From Oscillospiraceae bacterium (lineage in GTDB: Bacteria > Bacillota_A > Clostridia > Oscillospirales > Oscillospiraceae), in NCBI GenBank assembly GCA_017516785.1, contig JAFXAV010000002.1:1-7648 (forward strand): a DNA stretch of 7,648 bases, given 5' to 3'. Under the pieces are notes generated by a model. The model did no database searches. It was not told the origin of the DNA and worked only from the letters and a program-made list of their open reading frames with translations. Below, in pieces: positions 1-5,342 of this stretch. The translations under genes and the position numbers were made by a program. The first letter of the stretch is position 1. Each line of letters starts with the position of its first letter.

Positions 1-474
1 TTCATCCAGCAGATCGGCACTCCTCAGGAAGTGTTCAATCATCCCTACAACCTGTTCGTCGCAGGCTTCATCGGCACTCCTCAGATGAACTTCTTCGATG
101 CAAAGCTGGTTAAGGCTAACGGCAAGTACGCTGTTAAGCTGGACAAGCTGACCGTCGAGCTGTCCGAGGACAAGCAGGCTGCCCTGACCAAGAACAACGT
201 TGCTGAGCAGGATATCGTTCTGGGCGTCCGTCCCGAGCATATCGTCCTGGAGTCCGGCATTGCCGGCAAGGTCGACGTTTCCGAGCTGATGGGCTCCTCC
301 GTCCACCTGCACGTTGAGTCCATGGGCCGCGATGTCGTCATGGTCGTTTCCACCATGAACATGACCGGTGCTGAGGTCGCTGCACTGACGGGCGGCGCCA
401 ACGTCGAGTTCAACTTCCCCGGCCATGTCTGCCACGTCTTCAACAAGGAGACCGGCGTCAACCTGGAAGCCTGA
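1..474 (+). CDS. Sugar ABC transporter ATP-binding protein, MalK/MsmK/UgpC type (C-terminal part, 5' end outside window)
   Basis: The reading frame is open from base 1 to a TGA at 472-474 and gives the last 157 residues of a protein that is usually about 370 residues long. What remains starts just after the nucleotide-binding domain: the typical IGTPQEVFNHP segment, then FVAGFIGTPQMNFF, then the OB-fold (TOBE/MalK-like) regulatory domain with the hallmark VLGVRPEHI. In this family the ATPase dimer drives import of oligosaccharides, polyols or glycerol-3-phosphate through a membrane permease pair, and one ATPase often serves several importers. The Walker A, Walker B and signature motifs would be upstream and cannot be checked. 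There is no permease next door, which fits a stand-alone shared ATPase such as MsmK, but the left side is unseen. The codons are strongly biased (AAG, CTG, GTT/GTC), consistent with high expression. Family confidence is high; substrate is not determined. Confidence 0.93.
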   Translation, partial: FIQQIGTPQEVFNHPYNLFVAGFIGTPQMNFFDAKLVKANGKYAVKLDKLTVELSEDKQAALTKNNVAEQDIVLGVRPEHIVLESGIAGKVDVSELMGSSVHLHVESMGRDVVMVVSTMNMTGAEVAALTGGANVEFNFPGHVCHVFNKETGVNLEA

Positions 475-492
475 TTCCATACTTTCTGAAAG

Positions 493-522
493 AACAGACC
501 CGCTTCGGCGGGTCTGTTTTTT
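493..522 (+). terminator. Rho-independent terminator of the sugar ABC ATPase gene
   Basis: A perfect 10-bp stem, ACAGACCCGC (494-503) and GCGGGTCTGT (508-517), is closed by the very stable TTCG tetraloop and followed by six T residues. One more A-T pair extends the stem. It begins about 20 bases after the TGA. Confidence 0.95.
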
Positions 523-544
523 GTTTGTGTTTTTTGTTTGCAAT

Positions 545-573
545 TTGACATTCCCTCCGGGGTATGATATAAG
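545..573 (+). promoter_or_regulatory. Sigma-A promoter of tcdA
   Basis: TTGACA (545-550), a 17-bp spacer and TATAAG (568-573), with an extended -10 TGA directly before the -10 box. Predicted start of transcription is near 580, giving a leader of about 23 bases. The leader contains the ribosome binding site GGAGG (590-594), 8 bases before the ATG. Confidence 0.85.
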
Positions 574-602
574 AGACCCAGGAAAAAACGGAGGAAAAAC
601 CT

Positions 603-1316
603 ATGATTGAACAGTTTTCCCGAACCCAGATTCTGCTGGGGGAAGAGGCAATGGAAAAGCTCTATAATGCCCGGGTGGCCGTTTTCGGTATCGGCGGCGT
701 GGGCGGCTATACGGTGGAGGCCCTGGCCCGGTGCGGCGTGGGTGCTCTGGATTTGATCGACAGCGATACGGTGTCAGTCTCCAACATCAACCGCCAGATT
801 CTTGCCACCCATTCGACAGTGGGCCGGCTCAAGGTGGATGTGGCGAAGGATCGGGTTCTGGACATCAATCCCAACTGCAATGTCCGCACCTTTCCCATCT
901 TTTACCTCCCGGATACCGCAGCCCAGTTCGACTTTACCCAGTACGACTATATCGTCGACTGCATCGATACCGTTACCGGAAAGCTGCAGTTGGTGGAGCG
1001 GGCGGTGGAGGCGGGAACTCCCATCATCTGCTCCATGGGTACCGGCAACAAGCTGGATGCTTCCGCCTTCCAGGCAGCGGATATTTCCAAGACTTCCATG
1101 TGTCCTCTGGCACGGATTATGCGCAAGGAGCTGAAAAAGCGGGGCATCAACCACCTGAAGGTGGTCTACTCCCAGGAGGAGGCCATGGCTCCCGCTGTGG
1201 ATGAGGAAGAACTGAAGCGCACCGGAAAGCGCCAGATTCCCGGCTCCGTCAGCTTCGTTCCGGGAACCGCCGGACTGATCCTGGCAGGAGAAGTCATCAA
1301 GGATCTGGTCAAATAA
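603..1316 (+). CDS. tcdA: tRNA threonylcarbamoyladenosine dehydratase (TcdA/CsdL, ThiF/E1-like)
   Basis: The 237-residue product belongs to the ThiF/MoeB/E1 superfamily and resembles TcdA (YgdL/CsdL), which uses ATP to convert t6A at position 37 of ANN-decoding tRNAs to the cyclic hydantoin form ct6A in the cytoplasm. Visible features are the glycine-rich nucleotide loop GIGGVGG (residues 29-35), the acidic IDSD (52-55), SNINRQ (60-65) with the Arg and Asn expected near the ATP phosphates, DCIDTVTGK (119-127), and a CPLARIMRKELKKRG stretch (167-181) matching the family's DPLAR..R..L..RG region. The length suits the Firmicutes form; E. coli TcdA is somewhat longer. The ATG is supported by GGAGG 8 bases upstream and by a good promoter. 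The gene is a monocistron: promoter in front, terminator directly behind. No csdA/csdE sulfur-relay partners are visible here. Activity is inferred from family membership. Confidence 0.93.
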   Translation: MIEQFSRTQILLGEEAMEKLYNARVAVFGIGGVGGYTVEALARCGVGALDLIDSDTVSVSNINRQILATHSTVGRLKVDVAKDRVLDINPNCNVRTFPIFYLPDTAAQFDFTQYDYIVDCIDTVTGKLQLVERAVEAGTPIICSMGTGNKLDASAFQAADISKTSMCPLARIMRKELKKRGINHLKVVYSQEEAMAPAVDEEELKRTGKRQIPGSVSFVPGTAGLILAGEVIKDLVK

Positions 1317-1320
1317 TGAT

Positions 1321-1350
1321 ACTCCGCATGGCATGCCATGCGGAGTTTTT
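1321..1350 (+). terminator. Terminator of tcdA, perfect 26-base palindrome, possibly bidirectional
   Basis: Bases 1321-1346 are a perfect palindrome with half-site ACTCCGCATGGCA, starting 4 bases after the tcdA stop codon and followed by a T tract (1346-1350). The minus-strand membrane-protein operon ends at 1352, so its transcripts must run into the same structure. On that strand the trailing bases are only moderately T-rich (ATCATTATTT), so termination there is plausible but weaker. Confidence 0.9.
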
Positions 1351-1351
1351 C

Positions 1352-1579
1352 TCAGCGCTTTGTAATTTTGGAAAGGATCCACCGGATGAACAGGATTCCT
1401 GCCGTGATCAGCAGGACTTTGACTGCCGTAACAGCAATGCTCGTCAGCGCCATGGGCAGCAGTTCCTCCGGGGGTAACTGCGTCCAGAGATCGCCGATAC
1501 CCTTGCGGACCCACATGTAAATAATCAATCCGACGGACAGCAGACCCACGATCAACCGCCAGAGTTCTGTCTTTTTCAT
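1352..1579 (-). CDS. Small membrane protein, two predicted helices (function unknown)
   Basis: The 75-residue product has two hydrophobic segments, about residues 7-23 and 44-69, separated by a short polar loop with a PPEE turn. Basic residues lie at both ends (MKK at the start, KITKR at the end), so both termini probably face the cytoplasm. I do not recognise a family. The start is supported by GGAGGT five bases before the ATG. It is the last gene of a three-gene minus-strand operon, 16 bases after the stop of the larger membrane protein, and shares the 1321-1346 palindrome as its end. A membrane role linked to its two upstream partners is an inference from co-transcription only. Confidence 0.75.
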   Translation of the reverse strand: MKKTELWRLIVGLLSVGLIIYMWVRKGIGDLWTQLPPEELLPMALTSIAVTAVKVLLITAGILFIRWILSKITKR

Positions 1580-1595
1580 CCGGCACCTCCGGAAA

Positions 1596-1994
1596 TCAGT
1601 ATTTCTTTCTTAAATACAGCCAGAACACCCAGTACAGCGTGATAAGCATGCACACACTGCCGCTGCACAGCATCATCAGATCTTCTTTTCCGGCAAACTT
1701 GAAGGCGAGGGTTCCAATCGCTGCAATGATTGTGAACCAGCAGCCGGACAGCTGCCATGCTTTCATGGAAAGGAACCGGTTTCGCTCATCATGAAGTTCC
1801 GCATCCCTGTTTTCCCGATATTCTGCATTTTTCTGATAGCGAATGCTCTGAATTAGAAATACGCAGCCTACGCCGATCAGAGCGCCGCCCATGCCGCTCC
1901 AGAAGCTGTCCACTTTACCTGCAACGCCCAGTCCCAGCAGCGCAAAACCCGCCAGAATCTCCAGAATCTGTATCGCAATAGTTTTCTTAGACAT
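1596..1994 (-). CDS. Four-helix membrane protein paired with an XRE regulator (DUF2178-like in style)
   Basis: The start chosen is the ATG at 1994, giving 132 residues. It has AGGAAGG about 7 bases upstream and lies only 4 bases after the stop of the regulator gene, so translation is probably coupled. An in-frame ATG at 2036 would overlap the regulator by 38 bases and lacks these signals. Four hydrophobic segments are seen at about 6-26, 33-50, 84-100 and 106-126. A charged cytoplasmic loop between helices 2 and 3 (about 54-78) carries the DERNRF motif. Small membrane proteins with a DER(N) loop directly behind a Cro/CI-type regulator are common in Clostridia and are often annotated as DUF2178 or related families; that match is from memory. 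The function is unknown. Co-regulation with the HTH gene suggests the regulator's job is to control this membrane protein. Confidence 0.82.
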   Translation of the reverse strand: MSKKTIAIQILEILAGFALLGLGVAGKVDSFWSGMGGALIGVGCVFLIQSIRYQKNAEYRENRDAELHDERNRFLSMKAWQLSGCWFTIIAAIGTLAFKFAGKEDLMMLCSGSVCMLITLYWVFWLYLRKKY

Positions 1995-1998
1995 ACCG

Positions 1999-2202
1999 TT
2001 ACCTTCCTTCCTCTTCATAAATGAAGATTTCCTCAATGCTCATGCCAAAACAGCGGGCTACCTTAAATGCCAGAGAAATGGAGGGATTGTACCGCCCCGT
2101 TTCCAGGGAGCTGACGGTCTGCCGGGACACACCCAGCATTTTGGCCAGTTCCTCCTGCCGGATTCCCCGTTCTTTCCGGATTTCCTCAATTCTGTTTTTC
2201 AT
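1999..2202 (-). CDS. XRE/Cro-CI family transcriptional regulator (YozG-like, 67 aa)
   Basis: The product is almost entirely one helix-turn-helix domain. Residues 5-58 contain the classic order RQEELAKMLGVSRQTVSSLETGRYNPS, where GVSRQTVSSLE is the recognition-helix region, followed by a last helix and a short acidic tail (EEEGR). There is no separate sensor domain, as usual for this small class (about 65-75 residues), which typically represses its own operon and that of a neighbouring membrane protein. The start is supported by AAAGGAGGG five bases before the ATG. It is the first gene of the operon and overlaps the ribosome binding site of the next gene. Two 18-bp palindromes in its promoter are the obvious binding sites, making autorepression likely. 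The inducing signal is unknown. Confidence 0.92.
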   Translation of the reverse strand: MKNRIEEIRKERGIRQEELAKMLGVSRQTVSSLETGRYNPSISLAFKVARCFGMSIEEIFIYEEEGR

Positions 2203-2208
2203 ATCAGC

Positions 2209-2213
2209 CCTCC
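2209..2213 (-). promoter_or_regulatory. Ribosome binding site of the XRE regulator gene, next to operator 1
   Basis: CCTCC on the plus strand reads GGAGG on the minus strand, within AAAGGAGGG. It sits only 3 bases from the promoter-proximal palindrome, so the operator and the ribosome binding site are almost contiguous in the very short leader. Confidence 0.85.
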
Positions 2214-2216
2214 TTT

Positions 2217-2234
2217 TGTAAAGCTTGCTTTACA
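2217..2234. promoter_or_regulatory. Operator 1 (O1), perfect 18-bp palindrome at the transcription start of the XRE operon
   Basis: TGTAAAGCTTGCTTTACA has two perfect 8-base arms around a TT centre. It overlaps the predicted transcription start (near 2233) and covers the leader up to the ribosome binding site. A protein bound here would block initiation. The candidate ligand is the XRE protein encoded directly downstream; this is inferred. Confidence 0.82.
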
Positions 2235-2239
2235 TCTGT

Positions 2240-2268
2240 ATGATAGCACATGCATGCAAAAATGTCAA
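2240..2268 (-). promoter_or_regulatory. Sigma-A promoter of the XRE/membrane-protein operon
   Basis: On the minus strand, TTGACA (2268-2263), a 17-bp spacer and TATCAT (2245-2240), with an extended -10 TGC just before the -10 box. The -35 box is perfect and lies inside operator 2. The spacer holds GCATGCATG. Confidence 0.88.
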
Positions 2269-2280
2269 GCTTGCTTTACA
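2263..2280. promoter_or_regulatory. Operator 2 (O2), 17/18 copy of O1 overlapping the -35 box
   Basis: TGTCAAGCTTGCTTTACA matches O1 at 17 of 18 bases in the same orientation, 46 bp away. The single difference (C for A at the fourth base) is exactly what gives the minus strand a perfect TTGACA -35 hexamer. Binding here would exclude RNA polymerase from the -35 region. Confidence 0.82.
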
Positions 2281-2295
2281 TTTTTGTTTATTAAG

Positions 2296-2320
2296 AATCC
2301 CCGCAGATACTGCGGGGATT
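2296..2320 (-). terminator. Probable terminator of cysE
   Basis: A perfect 10-bp stem, AATCCCCGCA (2296-2305) and TGCGGGGATT (2311-2320), with a 5-base loop, 10 bases after the cysE stop codon. The T tract on the minus strand is short and interrupted (ATTCTTAATAAAC), so termination may be incomplete. Read-through would enter the XRE promoter region. Confidence 0.65.
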
Positions 2321-2330
2321 TCCGATCCTG

Positions 2331-3254
2331 TTATGCAAAATGATCCTTGGCCCGGGTGCAGTTTGCGCAATTGCGCTCTTTCATCTGCAGCTCCTGATTT
2401 TTGATGCTGACAGTGGTGCAGGCAGGGATGGACTTGGTGATAAAGGAGTTTGCGCCGATGACGGAGTCCCGGCCGATGACGGTTTCGCCGCCCAGCACGG
2501 AAGCGCCGGCGTAGATGGTCACATTGTCCTCAATGGTGGGATGGCGCTTCTTGCCTCTCAGGCTCTGGCCGCCCCGGGTGGTCAGACCGCCCAGAGTGAC
2601 ACCCTGGTAGATCTTCACATGGTTGCCGATGATGGTGGTTTCGCCGATGACGATGCCGGTGCCGTGGTCGATGAAGAAGTGGTGACCCACAGTGGCGCCG
2701 GGATGGATGTCGATGCCGGTGGTGGAGTGGGCGTGCTCCGTCATGATCCGGGGCAGCATGGGCACCTGAAGCTCGTATAATACATGAGCCAGGCGGTAAA
2801 CTGTAATAGCGAAAAGACCGGGGTAGCAGAAAATAACCTCATCCTTGCTGGTTGCGGCAGGGTCGCCGTCGTAGGCGGCCTGTACATCGGTCTGTACCAG
2901 CGCCCGGACATCGGGGATGGCTTCAAAGAACTTGATGCTCACTTCCTGGGCCTTGGCTTCGGCGTCCTGAGGCTCCATGCCGCTGGCCTGGTACACCAGG
3001 GTCAGCTGCCGGTTCAGGTTGAACATCACATCTTCAATGAGCATGGAAAGATGGTGTTTGATATTGTAGTGCCGGTAGGATTTGTCCCGATAGTAGCCGG
3101 GGTAGACGATCCGCAGCAGCTTTTTGATCATGTCGGTGATGATGGCCTTGTCCGGGTGGCGGAACAGGTCGATCTTGTCAATATCACGGCCCTGACCGTA
3201 GTCCGCCAGAATGCTGTCCACAACGCCTTCAATCTTCTGTTCAATGGTATTCAT
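2331..3254 (-). CDS. cysE: Serine O-acetyltransferase (CysE/EpsC type)
   Basis: The 307-residue enzyme transfers acetyl from acetyl-CoA to L-serine, giving O-acetylserine for CysK. An alpha-helical N-terminal domain (about 1-165) is followed by a left-handed beta-helix of hexapeptide repeats (about 175-285). The catalytic pair seen in E. coli CysE (D143, H158) aligns with D182 in GIDIHPGA and H197 in IDHGTG, at the same 15-residue spacing. IVIGETTIIG, VTLGG and the HP turn of KKRHPTIEDN are also typical. The long N-terminal domain fits the EpsC-like form rather than the short B. subtilis CysE. The ATG has AGGGGG 7 bases upstream. The C-terminus is odd: it ends NCANCTRAKDHFA, with a CxxC pair and a final Ala, not the terminal Ile that anchors classical CysE in the CysK active site. 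The gene is divergent from cysK and probably co-regulated with it. Confidence 0.95.
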   Translation of the reverse strand: MNTIEQKIEGVVDSILADYGQGRDIDKIDLFRHPDKAIITDMIKKLLRIVYPGYYRDKSYRHYNIKHHLSMLIEDVMFNLNRQLTLVYQASGMEPQDAEAKAQEVSIKFFEAIPDVRALVQTDVQAAYDGDPAATSKDEVIFCYPGLFAITVYRLAHVLYELQVPMLPRIMTEHAHSTTGIDIHPGATVGHHFFIDHGTGIVIGETTIIGNHVKIYQGVTLGGLTTRGGQSLRGKKRHPTIEDNVTIYAGASVLGGETVIGRDSVIGANSFITKSIPACTTVSIKNQELQMKERNCANCTRAKDHFA

Positions 3255-3275
3255 GGTGATACCCCCTTTTGAGAG

Positions 3276-3304
3276 TTTATACCATAATATGCCCCCAAAG
3301 TCAA
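3276..3304 (-). promoter_or_regulatory. Sigma-A promoter of cysE
   Basis: On the minus strand, TTGACT (3304-3299), a 17-bp spacer and TATAAA (3281-3276), with an extended -10 TGG immediately upstream of the -10 box. Predicted transcription start is near 3269, giving a leader of about 15 bases before the start codon. Confidence 0.85.
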
Positions 3305-3314
3305 TTCGATTGAC
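3300..3314. promoter_or_regulatory. Palindrome spanning both divergent -35 boxes (cysE/cysK)
   Basis: GTCAAT-TCG-ATTGAC is a perfect 6-bp inverted repeat around a 3-base centre. Each arm is most of a -35 hexamer, one for each direction. Part of the symmetry follows simply from having two -35 boxes face to face, but the arm also includes the extra AT beside each hexamer. It may serve as an operator for a cysteine or sulfur regulator; no such regulator is visible in the window. Confidence 0.5.
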
Positions 3315-3338
3315 ATCCCCTGCCCCCGGGAGTATAAT
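3310..3338 (+). promoter_or_regulatory. Sigma-A promoter of cysK, full consensus
   Basis: TTGACA (3310-3315), a 17-bp spacer and TATAAT (3333-3338), matching consensus at all 12 positions. Predicted transcription start is near 3345, giving a leader of about 31 bases with GGAGGT (3364-3369) six bases before the ATG. The leader is too short for a riboswitch or T-box. Confidence 0.92.
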
Positions 3339-3375
3339 TCGGGTAAGTCATTTTTCACCAAACGGAGGTAATCCT

Positions 3376-4308
3376 ATGGCACGAATCTACAAATCCGCGG
3401 AAGAACTCATCGGCCGTACGCCCCTTTTGGAGCTTGGCAATCTGGAAAAGGAAGAAAAACTTCCCGCCCGGCTGCTGGCCAAGCTGGAATCCTGCAATCC
3501 TGCCGGCTCTGCCAAGGACCGGGTGGCCCTTGCCATCATCAATGATGCCGAGGAGCGGGGCCTTCTGAAGCCCGGCAGCACCATCATCGAGGCGACCTCC
3601 GGCAATACGGGCATCGGCCTTGCCTGTGTGGCAAGCGCAAGAGGCTACCGCTGCATCATCATTATGCCCGATTCCATGAGCATGGAGCGGCAGATTCTGA
3701 TGAAGGCCTACGGCGCGGAACTGGTGCTGACCCCCGGCAAAGAGGGCATGAGCGGCGCCGTTGCCAAGGCCAACGAGCTGGCAGCCACCATCCCCGGAAG
3801 CTTCATTGCCGACCAGTTTGGCAATCCCGCCAACGCAAAAGCTCATTTTCGCACCACCGGCCCGGAAATCTGGGAGGATATCGACGGCAATGTGGATATT
3901 TTTGTAGCGGGTGTCGGCACCGGCGGCACCATTACCGGTACCGGCGAATTCCTGAAGTCCAAAAATCCCGATGTAAAAATCGTGGCGGTGGAACCTGCGG
4001 ATTCTCCGCTGCTGTCTGAAGGTAAGGCGGGCCCCCACGGCATTCAGGGCATCGGCGCTAACTTCGTTCCCAAGGTGCTGAACACTGGCATCTATGATGA
4101 GATTATCACCGTTACGACGGGGGAGGCTTATGCCGCTGCCCGGAATCTGGGCAGACGGGAGGGTATTCTGGTGGGCATTTCCTCCGGCGCGGCGCTGCAT
4201 GCTGCCACCGAACTGGCAAAGAGGGAAGAAAACCGCGGCAAGACCATTGTGGTGTTGCTGCCCGATACCGGAGACCGGTATCTCTCTACCCCGATGTTTG
4301 CTGATTGA
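3376..4308 (+). CDS. cysK: Cysteine synthase (O-acetylserine sulfhydrylase), PLP-dependent
   Basis: The 310-residue enzyme joins O-acetylserine and sulfide to make cysteine in the cytoplasm, the step after CysE. PLP lysine K47 lies in NPAGSAKDR, the substrate-carboxylate loop is TSGNTG (74-79), the PLP phosphate loop is GTGGT (181-185), GISSGAA is at 268-273, and PDTGDRYLST (296-305) is near the C-terminus, all characteristic of the CysK/CysM fold-type II family. The length is normal for CysK. The start at 3376 has GGAGGT six bases upstream. The frame is open further back to 3211, but that would run through the promoter and into cysE. The gene is a monocistron with its own promoter and terminator. 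CysK rather than CysM is favoured by the motifs and the cysE neighbour, but the sulfur donor cannot be proven from sequence. Confidence 0.96.
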   Translation: MARIYKSAEELIGRTPLLELGNLEKEEKLPARLLAKLESCNPAGSAKDRVALAIINDAEERGLLKPGSTIIEATSGNTGIGLACVASARGYRCIIIMPDSMSMERQILMKAYGAELVLTPGKEGMSGAVAKANELAATIPGSFIADQFGNPANAKAHFRTTGPEIWEDIDGNVDIFVAGVGTGGTITGTGEFLKSKNPDVKIVAVEPADSPLLSEGKAGPHGIQGIGANFVPKVLNTGIYDEIITVTTGEAYAAARNLGRREGILVGISSGAALHAATELAKREENRGKTIVVLLPDTGDRYLSTPMFAD

Positions 4309-4315
4309 TAACATC

Positions 4316-4350
4316 CGTCCCTGGCTGGAAGATGCCAGGGACGTCATTTT
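4316..4350 (+). terminator. Terminator of cysK
   Basis: A 10-bp stem, CGTCCCTGGC (4316-4325) and GCCAGGGACG (4334-4343), with an 8-base loop, followed by TCATTTTGTT. It lies 7 bases after the stop codon. It separates cysK from the following transporter operon, which has its own promoter. Confidence 0.82.
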
Positions 4351-4358
4351 GTTGTGAT

Positions 4359-4376
4359 ACTTTAACAAACTAAATT
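4359..4376. promoter_or_regulatory. Upstream copy (15/18) of the importer-promoter palindrome
   Basis: ACTTTAACAAACTAAATT matches the core-promoter palindrome ACTTTAGTAAACTAAAGT at 15 of 18 bases in the same orientation. It begins exactly 85 bp upstream, close to eight turns of B-DNA. Its own dyad symmetry is degraded, so it would be a weaker, auxiliary site. It lies just after the cysK terminator. Confidence 0.55.
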
Positions 4377-4437
4377 GCTAATGTGCATATTGCATTCGTT
4401 CACCATGCCGAATTTGTTGAAAAAGCGCAAAAAGGTC

Positions 4438-4466
4438 TTTACAACTTTAGTAAACTAAAGTATAAT
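4438..4466 (+). promoter_or_regulatory. Sigma-A promoter of the amino-acid importer operon
   Basis: TTTACA (4438-4443), a 17-bp spacer and a perfect TATAAT (4461-4466). Predicted transcription start is near 4473, so the leader is only about 42 bases. This leaves no room for a T-box or riboswitch and suggests control at initiation. Confidence 0.87.
4444..4461. promoter_or_regulatory. Perfect 18-bp palindrome filling the promoter spacer (candidate operator)
   Basis: ACTTTAGT-AA-ACTAAAGT has two perfect 8-base arms around AA. It starts at the base after the -35 box and ends on the first base of the -10 box. A dimeric regulator bound here would occlude RNA polymerase directly. Its central TAGTAAACTA differs by one base from the core of the E. 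coli trp operator (TAGTTAACTA, from memory), and the operon's last gene encodes a TrpR-superfamily protein. Confidence 0.78.
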
Positions 4467-4514
4467 CCAATCATCAAACAAACCTCCGTGAGGAAACGAA
4501 AGGAAATGAACATT

Positions 4515-5297
4515 ATGAAAAAGATGATTACCCTGATCCTTGCCCTGCTGCTGGTTCTGAGCTGCTTCGCCGCCTGCGGCGCAAAGGATGCCGATTCCGA
4601 CATGGCTGTCATCAAGAAGAATGGTAAGCTGGTCGTCGGTATCACCGACTACGCTCCCATGGACTACAAGGACGAGAACGGCGAATGGACCGGCTTCGAT
4701 GCTGAGTTTGCCCGCCTGTTTGCTGAAGACCTGGGTGTTGACTGCGAGTTCTATGTCATCTCCGACTGGGGCAAGAAGTTCATGGAACTGGAAACCAACA
4801 TGATTGACGCCGTCTGGAACGGCATGACCATCACCGAGGAAGCCACCTCCAACTCCAGCGTTTCCGATCCCTATGTTATCAACGCACAGGTCGTGGTCAT
4901 GAAGTCCGATGTCCTGGCAAACTATGCTGACGCAGCTTCCCTGGCTGGCCTGACCATCGCCGTGGAAAGCGGCTCCGCCGGTGAAGATGCCGCCACCGCC
5001 ATCGAAGGCGCAACCGTCGTTCCCCTGCAGGACCAGGGCGCAGCGCTGATGGAAGTTGCCGCCGGCACCTCTGACTGCTGCATCATCGACATCACCATGG
5101 CCAACGCAATGACCGGCGAGGGCACCAGCTATGACAACCTGGGTTACACCCTGAGCCTGACCGAAGAGCTCTACGGCGTCAGCTTCCGCAAGGGTTCCGA
5201 CCTGACCGCTGCTTTCAACGAGTTCATGGCCAAGCTGAAGGCAGACGGCACTCTGGATGCCCTGGCAGCCAAGTACAACCTGACCATCGCCGAGTAA
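4515..5297 (+). CDS. Amino-acid-type ABC transporter substrate-binding lipoprotein (SBP family 3)
   Basis: The 260-residue precursor starts with a lipoprotein signal: MKK, a hydrophobic stretch (5-18) and FAAC, with Cys21 the likely lipidated residue (Cys17 is a weaker alternative). The mature protein is a periplasmic-binding-protein-like two-lobed receptor, tethered outside the membrane to deliver ligand to the permease encoded downstream. Family 3 features are GKLVVGITDYAPMDY (37-51), WTGFDAEFARLFAEDLGV (58-75), NGMTIT (102-107) and the acidic residue D192 in CIIDIT where the ligand amino group is usually bound. The conserved Arg after ITxE (R77 in HisJ) is replaced by Ala110, so the ligand may not be a standard alpha-amino acid bound in the usual way. 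The start at 4515 has AAAGGA about 10 bases upstream; ATG 4506 is a possible alternative. Substrate is undetermined; cystine, aromatic or another polar compound are all open. Confidence 0.92.
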   Translation: MKKMITLILALLLVLSCFAACGAKDADSDMAVIKKNGKLVVGITDYAPMDYKDENGEWTGFDAEFARLFAEDLGVDCEFYVISDWGKKFMELETNMIDAVWNGMTITEEATSNSSVSDPYVINAQVVVMKSDVLANYADAASLAGLTIAVESGSAGEDAATAIEGATVVPLQDQGAALMEVAAGTSDCCIIDITMANAMTGEGTSYDNLGYTLSLTEELYGVSFRKGSDLTAAFNEFMAKLKADGTLDALAAKYNLTIAE

Positions 5298-5342
5298 GCA
5301 AGGTTCCGCATCCGGCACACGAAATATCTCCTGAGTACATCC

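Noticed and set aside
774..1586. A 270-codon minus-strand frame opposite tcdA
   Set aside because: Composition is shadow-like, and it overlaps both tcdA and the start of the small membrane-protein gene in another frame.
1995..2036. Longer N-terminus of the four-helix membrane protein from the ATG at 2036
   Set aside because: It overlaps the regulator gene by 38 bases and lacks a ribosome binding site; the ATG at 1994 has a good one.
3211..3375. Longer N-terminus for cysK from an ATG at 3211
   Set aside because: It would add 55 residues absent from the family and run through a 12/12 consensus promoter and the cysE start. The ATG at 3376 has GGAGGT at ideal spacing.
3355..4368. A 337-codon open frame on the minus strand opposite cysK
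   Set aside because: The complement of a GC-rich gene often stays open. It has no family resemblance, and cysK is unmistakable on the other strand.
4383..4514. Longer N-terminus for the binding protein from the start at 4383
   Set aside because: It would place coding sequence upstream of the promoter (-35/-10 at 4438-4466) and in front of a clear lipoprotein signal peptide.
4467..4514. T-box or amino-acid riboswitch in the importer leader
   Set aside because: The predicted leader is only about 42 bases with no stable structure; regulatory RNAs of these classes are far longer.
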